Shown here piece after piece: positions 23,474-30,461 of a stretch of DNA of 60,272 bases (positions are counted from its first letter, which is position 1; each line of letters starts with the position of its first letter). Made by a program: the position numbers and the translations under genes. The DNA is from Candidatus Woesearchaeota archaeon (GTDB lineage Archaea; Nanobdellota; Nanobdellia; Woesearchaeales; DSVV01). The stretch is taken from NCBI GenBank assembly GCA_018303325.1, contig JAGVYH010000004.1:1-60272 (forward strand). The letters are read 5' to 3'. The notes under the pieces were generated by a model that was given only the letters and a program-made list of their open reading frames with translations, had not been told where the DNA came from and made no database searches.

Positions 23474-24370
23474 TTATTGTTTTTTCTCGCTGAGGTTTTT
23501 GTTGAAGTAATTTCTTTGATTAATCTTTCCTGAATTAGGTATATTTTGAGATATTGAACAAGTCTGCCCGACAAATTTGCTGAATAATTTTGATGTTCCT
23601 GCATATCCTATAAAAAACTTCTTTATATCATCGTCGCTAAAGCCCATTTTCTCGTATAAATGCACAATAGGATCAATATTTGCGTCGTCTAATGGGCCTC
23701 TGCACCCAGTGCATGCAATATCATTGTTTGTGCATACAGAATTGCAGCCACCATTAGTTATTGGGCCCATGCAAGGCTTGCCCTGCTGCAATAAACATGG
23801 GTTTTTATTTTCCCTGCATTCTTTGCAGACTGGATAATCCGGCTGTTTAGGTGATTTGCCAACCATTAATTCTTTCATGACGTGGAGAAATTCATATTTG
23901 TTGTGCGGGCAGCCGTGCAGAAAGTAATCAACCTTGACATAATTGCCAATACCATCTGCCCTGATTGATTTAATGAATTTAGTTGTTTTATAGACAGGAA
24001 CCTCTATTTCTTCTTCTGTGTAAAAATCTTTTATCGACGGCACACCGCCGTAACTTGCGCAGGTGCCGAGGGCAGCAAGATATTTAGTTTTATTTCTTAT
24101 TTCTTTTATTTTTTTAACTTCTTCTGGTGTAGTTACAGCGCCTTCAACAAAGACAACATCAAAAGGCCCGTCTTCATTCTTTGCCTTTGCCATCGGAAAA
24201 TGAATTATATCAACTTTGCTGAATATATCTAAAAGCTCGTCTTCCAAATCAAGAATCTCGAACTGGCATCCCGCACAGCTTGTGAATGAGAATATTCCTA
24301 CTTTTAGCTTTTTCTGCTTTTTATTGTTTGGTTGTGTTAGGGTTTTTATTTTCTTATTTTTTTGTTTCAT
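23474..24370 (-). CDS. hydD: Group 3b [NiFe] hydrogenase small (delta) subunit
   Basis: 298 residues. FTSCAGCQFEILD (about 29-41) gives the first two ligands of the proximal 4Fe-4S cluster; ALGTCASYGGVPS (about 105) and YFLHGCPHNKYE (about 150) supply the others. CKECRENKNPC, CMGPITNGGCNSVC and CTGCRG (about 180-235) supply the medial and distal clusters. No Tat signal is present, matching a cytosolic enzyme. A Lys-rich N-terminal extension of about 20 residues precedes the family core, and a Gln/Asn/Lys-rich C-terminal tail follows it. It passes electrons between the NiFe site of HydA and the HydB/HydG module. Confidence 0.95.
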   Translation of the reverse strand: MKQKNKKIKTLTQPNNKKQKKLKVGIFSFTSCAGCQFEILDLEDELLDIFSKVDIIHFPMAKAKNEDGPFDVVFVEGAVTTPEEVKKIKEIRNKTKYLAALGTCASYGGVPSIKDFYTEEEIEVPVYKTTKFIKSIRADGIGNYVKVDYFLHGCPHNKYEFLHVMKELMVGKSPKQPDYPVCKECRENKNPCLLQQGKPCMGPITNGGCNSVCTNNDIACTGCRGPLDDANIDPIVHLYEKMGFSDDDIKKFFIGYAGTSKLFSKFVGQTCSISQNIPNSGKINQRNYFNKNLSEKKQ

Positions 24371-24420
24371 TTTTGTTTTCTTATTATACTAAACAATCTT
24401 TGATTTATTCGTAAAATTCA

Positions 24421-25236
24421 TCAGTCGGCAAAGTTTTTCGCTTCATCATACCTGAAAACAGGGCCATGTTTGCATACATATTTGCCGTTTAGCTCGCAAT
24501 GGCCGCATTTTCCTATGCCGCAGCTCATTAATCTCTCAAAGGATATAAAAACATTTTGCTCTTTTATGCCTTTTGCCATCAAAACAGGCATGATAAACTT
24601 TAGCATGATTGGTGGACCGCAGATTAATACTTTTGTGTTTTCACTAAATTTAGCCTTTTCCAAAAGCAATGTAACAGCGCCTGTGTTGCATTTGAGCTTA
24701 TTTGTAGAGCAATCGAGTGTAAACTGAAAATTAAATAATTTGCTCCATCTTTTGAAATCTTTTTTAAAGAGGATATTTTCATAATTTCTGAAGCCAAAGA
24801 ATATGCTTACTTTGCCAAATTTCTTTCTATTTTGTTCTACATAATCAATAACGCTTCTCATTGGCGCAGCACCAGTGCCGCCGCCGATTAATATTAACTC
24901 ATTTTTCAAATTTCTTGACACATGTTCCTCTGAAATCTGTTCCATAGGATAACCATTGCCAAAAGGGCCTCTGACGACAAGATATTCGCCTTTTGATTTC
25001 TTGTGAATGGCATTAGTAACGTTGCCGACATTTCTTATGCATAAATCTATATGCTTTTTTGAATATGAGCAAAAAGAGATTGGACATTCACCAATACCAA
25101 GAACACCGACTTCAACAAATTGTCCAGGTTTATTCTGTATAGGATAATTTAATCTAAATGTCGAAATGTCATTAGTATCCTTCGTTACACTAAGTATTTT
25201 TACTTTCTTTGGTAAGTAAGGGTTTGTTGTTTTCAT
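24421..25236 (-). CDS. hydG: Group 3b hydrogenase gamma subunit, FAD/NAD(P)-binding reductase
   Basis: 271 residues of the ferredoxin-NADP reductase type. KPGQFVEVGVLG and CPISFCSYS (about 36-60) correspond to the FAD-binding barrel, ILIGGGTGAAPMRSVI (about 120-135) and KVLICGPPIMLKF (about 200-212) to the nucleotide-binding domain, and SCGIGKCGHC plus a later Cys (about 240-262) to a 2Fe-2S cluster. This is the subunit that reacts with NADP(H). It is the second gene of the operon, as in Pyrococcus. Confidence 0.95.
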   Translation of the reverse strand: MKTTNPYLPKKVKILSVTKDTNDISTFRLNYPIQNKPGQFVEVGVLGIGECPISFCSYSKKHIDLCIRNVGNVTNAIHKKSKGEYLVVRGPFGNGYPMEQISEEHVSRNLKNELILIGGGTGAAPMRSVIDYVEQNRKKFGKVSIFFGFRNYENILFKKDFKRWSKLFNFQFTLDCSTNKLKCNTGAVTLLLEKAKFSENTKVLICGPPIMLKFIMPVLMAKGIKEQNVFISFERLMSCGIGKCGHCELNGKYVCKHGPVFRYDEAKNFAD

Positions 25237-25311
25237 TGTTTTGTGTTAATTGTATTGTTCTTGTATTTTTAGTTTTTCTTTTGCTTAATTTATTCTATTC
25301 ATCATAATATT

Positions 25312-26307
25312 TCATTTCAGCGACCTAAAATATTCAAATATGTTTATTCCTACAGGACATGCTGCGCTGCATCTCCCGCAGCCTACACATCTTGGATGTT
25401 TATATTTTTCTCTGAAATAAATGAATTTGCAGTGTATTCTTTGAGTTCCTCTTGCTCCTCTGTCTTTTCTGAATGCATTGCCTCCTGCAACTTTTGTAAA
25501 ATTCAATAATTGGCAGCTTGCCCATTCTCTGTGCCTGTAACCTGATTTTAAATTTAAGTTTAAATGGTCATCTATGGTAAAACACATGCATGTTGGACAA
25601 ACAATTGTACAGGCAGAGCAGCTCAAGCATTCTTTGCCGTATTTTTCCCAAACTTCTTTGTTGTCTGTTTTTACTTGTTTAGGTTTAAATAAATTTAGTT
25701 TAGGTTTGGTGTATGTTGCTTTTTCAAGCGATAACCTATTCTTAACTTTTTCAATTACTTCCTCGCCTTTTTTTGTCCTTATATCTAAAATGTAATTTCC
25801 TTTGTTACTTCTTTTGCCGTTTATCTTATCATTCGAACTACTTTCATTGTCTATCTCAACAATTTTAATATCATAATAATCAATCAAACCCATGTCTGTG
25901 CACACACATCTTTCTGTTATTCTGCACGGGATTTCTATAAGAACAGCTTTATCACGTTTTTCTTTATAATTTAAATCAACGGGATCATCTAACATAATTA
26001 AATCATTTCTATGGACTGCATTTATGTCACATCTGTTCATAAATAATAATGTTTGCTTGTTATCATGCTTAACATCAATGATGTTGCCGTTGTCAAACCC
26101 AAATAACTTTTCTTTTCTTGGCAGAAATACATCTTTTGCAGGATAAAGAGGCAGGTCAAATACAAGTTTATTGCCTTCATTAGTATTTAGAACTTTAAAT
26201 TCAGAAATGTTTCGTTTAATATTTTTAACAGGGGCTGTAACATTATAGAAAGGGATAAGTAAATCAATAAATCGGGTAAATTCCTCTTTTTTTAGCAGAT
26301 AAGGCAT
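25312..26307 (-). CDS. hydB: Group 3b hydrogenase beta subunit, 4Fe-4S electron carrier
   Basis: 331 residues. Two ferredoxin-type clusters: CLSCSACTIVCPTCMC (about 227-242) and CVGCGRCSAACPVG (about 305-318). The N-terminal part carries the HydB domain with DVFLPRKEKLFGF and ...MNRCDINAVHRND, and a further Cys group (PCRITERCVC). It is the first gene of the operon. A TATA box (AAATATATAAACC, about 26325-26337) lies about 20-30 nt before the ATG. It shuttles electrons between HydG and HydD. Confidence 0.95.
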   Translation of the reverse strand: MPYLLKKEEFTRFIDLLIPFYNVTAPVKNIKRNISEFKVLNTNEGNKLVFDLPLYPAKDVFLPRKEKLFGFDNGNIIDVKHDNKQTLLFMNRCDINAVHRNDLIMLDDPVDLNYKEKRDKAVLIEIPCRITERCVCTDMGLIDYYDIKIVEIDNESSSNDKINGKRSNKGNYILDIRTKKGEEVIEKVKNRLSLEKATYTKPKLNLFKPKQVKTDNKEVWEKYGKECLSCSACTIVCPTCMCFTIDDHLNLNLKSGYRHREWASCQLLNFTKVAGGNAFRKDRGARGTQRIHCKFIYFREKYKHPRCVGCGRCSAACPVGINIFEYFRSLK

Positions 26308-26321
26308 ATTAAGATTTAAAA

Positions 26322-26340
26322 TAAAAGTGGTTTATATATT
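26322..26340 (-). promoter_or_regulatory. Promoter of the hydBGDA operon
   Basis: Minus-strand AATAAATATATAAACC is a strong TATA box just upstream of hydB; the short distance to the ATG indicates a leaderless or near-leaderless transcript. Confidence 0.65.
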
Positions 26341-26361
26341 TATTGAAAGAAAGTAGATATA

Positions 26362-27030
26362 TTAATACAATACCGCAGCTGATTTGTTAAGATAAGTAAT
26401 TGTATCTGAATTTGTCAGTCTGTCTACTAAATCTTTTGTTTTGGTTTTAACATCTTTTATTCTGTCTGTTAAAGAAAGAGGGTTATGGATAGTAGATTCA
26501 TAATGGGTAGTAGTTGGTTCTGCCCCTTTTTTAGGATTATATTTTGTTTCAGGTTCTACTGAGCCATTTTTTATTGAGCCAGAGCCATTTGTTCCATCTG
26601 TTGGCGGGTTTCTTAAATGTTTATATACAATATCACCTGCTAGATAGCCATTCCATAAAGTAAAACCAAAATCAAATAAACATCTGCTTGTATGAAAGGC
26701 ATCTGGATGTTCTGCTAAATCCTTAAAAGATTCATAGAAAATTACTCCTGAACCAAGAGCCGCTGCTGAACTCATAGCAACAAGTGCGATACAATCACCC
26801 ATAATACCTTTGTAATCAGGCGTAACCAACTTAACCAACCTCGCCATTGGAGCAAATGTTAGTATCATTCTAGCAGCTGCTATATCAAGACTATCAGCAT
26901 AACTACTTTGTAAAGCATCATGACTATTTAATACATCGAATGCAAGCTTACCTGTTGCTATGCAAAAATATCCTTGCGCTAACCCAAAACATACATCTAT
27001 TGAATGTTTAATTTTGTCTCTTGTCTGCAT
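26362..27030 (-). CDS. Membrane protein of unknown function
   Basis: 222 residues from the ATG at 27030 (MQTRDKIKHSIDV). Longer in-frame starts run over the TATA-like TTATATATCC about 22-30 nt upstream and are rejected. Three to four moderately hydrophobic segments are visible: CFGLAQGYFCIATGKLAF, MILTFAPMARLVKL, CIALVAMSSAAALGSGVIFY, and one near DFGFTLWNGYLAGDIVY. A polar Gly/Ser/Thr-rich tail (about 150-222) follows. The family is unknown. It lies upstream of the hydrogenase operon in the same direction but has its own promoter. Confidence 0.6.
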   Translation of the reverse strand: MQTRDKIKHSIDVCFGLAQGYFCIATGKLAFDVLNSHDALQSSYADSLDIAAARMILTFAPMARLVKLVTPDYKGIMGDCIALVAMSSAAALGSGVIFYESFKDLAEHPDAFHTSRCLFDFGFTLWNGYLAGDIVYKHLRNPPTDGTNGSGSIKNGSVEPETKYNPKKGAEPTTTHYESTIHNPLSLTDRIKDVKTKTKDLVDRLTNSDTITYLNKSAAVLY

Positions 27031-27210
27031 GAGACAAGGAAATCCTGTTGGATATATAACTATTATGATGTATAATTTTGTAATACATATTATCAAATTG
27101 TAGGATATATTATATTTTTGTAGGATAACAAAAAAACGATGAAAACAGATAGAAGAAGACAAATGGTGAATAGAATAGAAAAATGATTTTCAAGAAATAA
27201 AGAATAAAAA

Positions 27211-27340
27211 TAGCCCCGCTCGGATTTTCGCTGTGCCAGCGTGATTGTTTTCTAATGTGACTGTTCTTTTCACTGACATTTTTCGAACCGAGGTCGCAAG
27301 GTCCAGAGCCTCGCATGATGGACCGCTACACTACGGGGCT
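27211..27340 (-). tRNA. tRNA-Gln (anticodon CTG) with a T-loop intron
   Basis: On the minus strand AGCCCCG pairs with CGGGGCT, with discriminator A. The D arm is GTGTAGCGGTCCATCAT. The anticodon stem GCGAGG/CCTTGC has the uninterrupted loop CTCTGGA with anticodon CTG. The T arm CTCGG...CCGAG is interrupted inside its loop: TTCGAA is separated from the last loop bases by about 55 nt (approximately 27227-27281). Removing them leaves the normal TTCGAAT loop. T-loop introns are non-canonical and known in only some archaea. Confidence 0.9.
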
Positions 27341-27370
27341 GTTTCTATGGCTAAGAGGTGGTGTTGTTTT

Positions 27371-28222
27371 TTAAATTTGCTCTTTTTTATCTATCTTTAA
27401 CAAAAGGCTGGAGACTATAATTAATCCACCTCCTACAACCATATTCCATGTAACTGCTTCACCAAATATCAGAACTCCAAAGAATATCGCTGCAATCACT
27501 TCCCAATAAGTCAGCAGGGAATAATGCACAACTTTTAGTTTTTTCAAGGCTGAAAAGAAAAAATAAAATGTGCACAGCCCTGCAATTATTGGATAGATTA
27601 TGCCTAAACCAAGCTGTGGCATTGTTGGATAAGGCTTATTGATAAAAATAAACGGCAGGAAAATAATTGCTCCAAGCAAATTTTGGTAAAATATTGTCTC
27701 TGTTTTTGTATAATTAGGAAGCTCTTTTTTGAAGATGATAACAGTCAATGCATAACCTATCCCTGAAAAAAGCATTGCAGTCATGCCAATAAAATCATTG
27801 TTAGAGAAACTTATTTCCTTGTTCATATACATAACAATCAACCCAATAAATGCCATGGCAAATAGTGCAAATGTTTTTGTTTTGACTCTTTCTTTCAGCA
27901 AAATAATGCTTAACAAAGCTGCGAATATAGGCCACGTGAAAAACATGATTATTGCATTTCCCATTGTTGTGTAAACATAGCCAATACTAAAAAACAGAAT
28001 TCTGATTGCATTGATGAGAGATGCACCAAGCATAACTTTATAGTTGCCTCTAAATAATTCGATTTTTCTGAATTTAAGAAAGATGTACAGCAGAATGACA
28101 GGAACAATAAATCTAAAGAATGTAACACTTGTTGGCGGAAGATTGATGAGCTTGATTAATGCTCCGCCCAATCCGCCAAATGTTGCAGCAATGATAACTT
28201 CCAAATAAGGATTTAGTTTCAT
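27371..28222 (-). CDS. EamA/DMT-family transporter
   Basis: 283 residues from the ATG at 28222 (MKLNPYLEVIIAATFGG), preferred because a TATA stretch (TATATATATTAAAC) lies about 25 nt before it; longer starts would include the promoter. Ten predicted transmembrane helices form two five-helix repeats. The EamA-like features include SVTFFRFIVPVILL (helix 2), ...WPIFAALLSIILLKERV (end of the first repeat) and YWEVIAAIFFGVLIFGEAV (the matching place in the second repeat), with the typical KER and GE motifs. It is a drug/metabolite exporter-type protein of the plasma membrane; substrate unknown. A single gene. Confidence 0.9.
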   Translation of the reverse strand: MKLNPYLEVIIAATFGGLGGALIKLINLPPTSVTFFRFIVPVILLYIFLKFRKIELFRGNYKVMLGASLINAIRILFFSIGYVYTTMGNAIIMFFTWPIFAALLSIILLKERVKTKTFALFAMAFIGLIVMYMNKEISFSNNDFIGMTAMLFSGIGYALTVIIFKKELPNYTKTETIFYQNLLGAIIFLPFIFINKPYPTMPQLGLGIIYPIIAGLCTFYFFFSALKKLKVVHYSLLTYWEVIAAIFFGVLIFGEAVTWNMVVGGGLIIVSSLLLKIDKKEQI

Positions 28223-28320
28223 GAGCCAGATAATAATTAGTTTAATATATATACTTATTGATAAAAAATATGAATGTGCAGCCTTATTTAAAAAGAGCTC
28301 TTTTTGAAATACGAAAATCT

Positions 28321-28430
28321 TCCGAACTCCGTCGGAAAACATTCGGAAAAAATGTAGAAAACTATTTTAAGCAGTAATCCTATTATACTAATCTATGTAT
28401 ACAACTGAAATTGGCGACACTTCGGAAAGA
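28321..28430. promoter_or_regulatory. Cluster of TTCGGAAAA motifs
   Basis: TTCCGAA, GTCGGAAAA and ATTCGGAAAA (28320-28350) and TTCGGAAAG (28421-28429) lie between the divergent transporter and toxin-antitoxin genes. The same word occurs upstream of several other promoters in the window. Confidence 0.4.
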
Positions 28431-28472
28431 TTTTGGGTTTGGAGTAGGTTTTGACAAATAAAAAAGCAAAAA

Positions 28473-28494
28473 ATTTATATATCAATTGATATAT
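28473..28494 (+). promoter_or_regulatory. Palindromic operator over the TATA box of the TA pair
   Basis: ATATATCAATTGATATAT (28477-28494) is a perfect 18-bp palindrome that overlaps the TATA element, ending 10 nt before the ATG at 28505. A repressor bound here would block TBP, matching autoregulation by an antitoxin or toxin-antitoxin complex. Confidence 0.65.
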
Positions 28495-28504
28495 AACATA
28501 TGCT

Positions 28505-28783
28505 ATGAAAAAACAAATACTTAAGAACCTGTTTGTGAGGTCGCCAACACTTGATACAGTAACAATGGTAGAAAAAACAATTGAAAAAGTTAGTGGAGAG
28601 TATAATAGGACAGAGTTGTGGAAAAACCTGCCTAAAAAAGTGATGTGGCAAACCTATTTAGTTATTTTGGATTACCTGCAGGAAATAAACAAAATTGCGG
28701 TAGATAAGAAAGGCAAAATAGGATACATCTGGAATCCAAAACTAGCTAAAAAACTGCGACAAAAACAGGAGATTAATGTATGA
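28505..28783 (+). CDS. Putative antitoxin, winged-helix-like
   Basis: 92 residues. KTIEKVSGEYNRTELWKNL and VMWQTYLVILDYLQEINKIAVD followed by KKGKIGYIWNP resemble a small winged helix with a beta wing. It overlaps the toxin gene by 4 nt (ATGA). The promoter palindrome supports a DNA-binding role. The family is not recognised precisely. Confidence 0.7.
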   Translation: MKKQILKNLFVRSPTLDTVTMVEKTIEKVSGEYNRTELWKNLPKKVMWQTYLVILDYLQEINKIAVDKKGKIGYIWNPKLAKKLRQKQEINV

Positions 28784-29106
28784 TTAAGGCATCTAAAGTT
28801 GTGTTTATCTCAGATGAATTAGAAAAAGAGTTTAATTCTTTGGCTAATGATGACCCTATTAAAAAGTCCATTACAAAAGCAATTTATATATTAAAGGAAA
28901 ATGCATTTGCTGGGATACATATACCTAAAAAAATAATTCCATCTGAGTATATTAAAAGATATGGAATAAACAACTTATGGAAATATAATTTAATCAAAGG
29001 TTGGAGACTCATTTATACAGTAACAAGTGACAATGAAGTTGAATTGATTACTGCAGTTCTTGAATGGTTTGATCATAAAAGATATGAAAGAAGATTCAAG
29101 TATTAA
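28780..29106 (+). CDS. RelE/ParE-superfamily toxin
   Basis: 108 residues. An N-terminal helix pair (DELEKEFNSLANDDPIKKSI) is followed by the strand set of the RelE fold: NLWKYNLIKGWRLIYTVTSD, then ELITAVLEWFDHKRYERRF. The WRLIYT strand and the C-terminal HKxYERRF basic motif are typical of archaeal RelE/ParE-like mRNA interferases. It is translationally coupled to the upstream gene. Target and activity are inferred from the fold only. Confidence 0.8.
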   Translation: MIKASKVVFISDELEKEFNSLANDDPIKKSITKAIYILKENAFAGIHIPKKIIPSEYIKRYGINNLWKYNLIKGWRLIYTVTSDNEVELITAVLEWFDHKRYERRFKY

Positions 29107-29134
29107 AAAAAGAATAAGTAAATTCTAAAAAAAA

Positions 29135-29289
29135 TGCTCCGGCCGGGACTTTCAAATCCGAAGGATTTGCTCTCCTTCAAGATATTTGAACCCGGGTCTT
29201 TGCCTTTCTTTGCCTTTCTTTTCCTTATCAACCTGTCTCTTTAAAGACTCGAGAGGGCAAAATGATGGGCCGGTCTACACTACCGGAGC
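29135..29289 (-). tRNA. tRNA-Glu (anticodon CTC) with two introns
   Basis: On the minus strand GCTCCGG pairs with CCGGAGC, with discriminator A. The anticodon stem TTTGCC/GGCAAA closes the loop CTCTCGA, anticodon CTC, after removal of an intron of about 43 nt starting 3' of position 37. A second intron of about 36 nt interrupts the T loop: CCGGG TTCAAA is separated from T CCCGG by a segment containing the hairpin CAAATCC/GGATTTG. The removed first-intron end contains a duplicate of the 3' exon word AAAGGCAAAGA, so the exact cut needs RNA evidence. Confidence 0.88.
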
Positions 29290-29369
29290 AATAGTTAGAA
29301 TGGATTAAATATTGATTTATATAGTTTTTGAGGAGAAATGAGTGAAGTTATTCGATTATTATGAAAAAT

Positions 29370-29527
29370 CCAGCCATGGCGGGCTACGAAGACAGAAATT
29401 TGGAGGCTTTTTCATATTTCTCTTCAAAAGCTGAACAAATTTCTGTCGGAGAGGGCAACCTTTTTGACATTCGACAAATTACTGACGAGGAGAAAAGTTG
29501 CCCGTAAGCCCTGCCATGAATGGCTGG
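29370..29527. ncRNA. Possible structured RNA: three-way junction
   Basis: A closing stem of about 16 bp (CCAGCCATGGCGGGCT with AGCCCTGCCAT...GGCTGG, 29370-29385/29507-29527) encloses two further stems: ACAGAAATTTG/CAAATTTCTGT (29392-29402/29436-29446, with inner AGGCTTTT/AAAAGCT) and GGGCAAC/GTTGCCC (29453-29459/29497-29503, extended by a T/A-rich helix). It has no ORF, lies between tRNA-Glu and the COG3357-like gene, and is more GC-rich than its surroundings, as archaeal structured RNAs in AT-rich genomes usually are. It does not show the marks of SRP or RNase P RNA that I can check by eye. It could be a novel ncRNA or a large hairpin element. Confidence 0.5.
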
Positions 29528-29608
29528 AGGTTTCAATACTAAGAAATTAAAAAGCCCACATTATAAAGAAGAGATTTATTTATTTTTAGTTATTATCTAT
29601 TTATTTAA

Positions 29609-29884
29609 CTACTCAACATAAAACATCGCATCAGTTATCCATTCGCTTCTGCATTTTGGGCATTTTGTTGGTGTTCTGAATTTTGTCCTTTCTTTGAATA
29701 CAAAATGACACTGTTTGCATTGGCTGGGTATCCTTTTTAGTTTTCTTGGCCGAATAGATACTTGAATGTGCTCTAAATCTTCTTCAATCTCAAAAAGCTC
29801 AACCTTGAAATAGCCTGCTATCTGATACAATGACATTTGTCCATGTTCAAGCATTTGTATAATCTCTTGTCGTCTTGTTGGCAT
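29609..29884 (-). CDS. HTH plus zinc-ribbon regulator (COG3357-like)
   Basis: 91 residues. Residues 1-45 form a winged helix of ArsR type (RRQEIIQMLEHGQMSLYQIA then GYFKVELFEIEEDLEHI). The C-terminal part is a zinc ribbon with CKQCHFVFK and CPKCRSEW (two CxxC knuckles). The length and order match the small archaeal predicted transcriptional regulators of COG3357. A single gene; target unknown. Confidence 0.85.
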   Translation of the reverse strand: MPTRRQEIIQMLEHGQMSLYQIAGYFKVELFEIEEDLEHIQVSIRPRKLKRIPSQCKQCHFVFKERTKFRTPTKCPKCRSEWITDAMFYVE

Positions 29885-29906
29885 TGCAACCTCAGATTTT
29901 ATGGAA

Positions 29907-30003
29907 TATAGAGAGCTTTGAAAAACTCTTTTTTATGATATTTTTCAAAGCGGTTCTATTAAGGGTTTTGACTATTTGGATAGGTTATTCAAAACCCTCT
30001 ATA
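29907..30003. mobile_element. 97-bp TATA-ended double-hairpin element
   Basis: Stem one GCTTTGAAAAA/TTTTTCAAAGC (29915-29925/29941-29951); stem two AGGGTTTTGA/TCAAAACCCT (29962-29971/29989-29998). The outer ends are TATAGAG and CTCTATA. The second arm read in reverse (TATAGAGGGTTTTGAA) matches the first (TATAGAGAGCTTTGAA) with compensating stem changes, the same inverted-dimer design as at 11628. Confidence 0.75.
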
Positions 30004-30086
30004 CAATAATTGAATTTCTTTAACTAATGTTCTGTTTCTTAGTATTTTTATTCCGCTCAAAATCCGTTTGTGGAACGCAGTCCCCC

Positions 30087-30134
30087 ATGTAGGCACGGAC
30101 ACTAATTTTTGTATATTCATTTCCGTGCATACAT
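30087..30134. repeat. Second copy of the GGCACGGA hairpin
   Basis: ATGTAGGCACGGA (30087-30099) pairs with TCCGTGCATACAT (30122-30134) except for one position. The stem is the same as at 15738-15783, and the loop starts CACTAATTTT, as in the loop of the neighbouring hairpin at 15784. Confidence 0.75.
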
Positions 30135-30136
30135 AC

Positions 30137-30267
30137 GTGGACTTTATTTTAAATTTAACAAACTCATATTATAGGTTAAATTTATAATCTTGCAGACTAA
30201 ATACTACATGATATCAATTATTCATTTATTCTGCAATAACTAAATTAATACAGATATTAAAGTCCAC
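30137..30267. repeat. Three-way-junction palindromic element
   Basis: Outer stem GTGGACTTTA/TAAAGTCCAC (30137-30146/30258-30267) with two inner stems AAATTTAAC/GTTAAATTT (30151-30159/30175-30183) and TTGCAG/CTGCAA (30190-30195/30231-30236). The topology is the same as at 29370 and 37485 but the sequences are unrelated. It has no ORF. Confidence 0.55.
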
Positions 30268-30346
30268 AGCTATCTTATGAAAAGTTTAAGTTTTTTCGAA
30301 GAGTTTATTAAAAAATTAAATTTCGAAAAACAAACTAAATCATCAT

Positions 30347-30376
30347 CATGAGATGGGTGGCTTCGCCCAGGAACTA
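30347..30376. repeat. Dispersed TTCG-loop hairpin repeat, copy 2
   Basis: CATGAGATGGGTGGCTTCGC followed by CCAGGAACTAACTA. The stem GGGTGGC...CCC closes a TTCG loop. The ending GGAACTA is shared with copy 3 at 39655. Confidence 0.55.
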
Positions 30377-30461
30377 ACTAAATACCACTAATTTATTTAT
30401 TACACCTTCTGCTAATAAGAATCAATTAACTTTTTAAAGTTTGTTCTTGTTATTAGTAATT

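Noticed and set aside
27110..27316. A 68-residue open frame on the minus strand
   Set aside because: It runs through the tRNA-Gln(CTG) gene and its intron, so it is not coding.
29370..29527. RNase P RNA (words like GACAGAA and GAGGAGAAAAGT are present)
   Set aside because: The words occur in the wrong order and without the expected P4 pairing; the size is also too small for a usual archaeal RNase P RNA.
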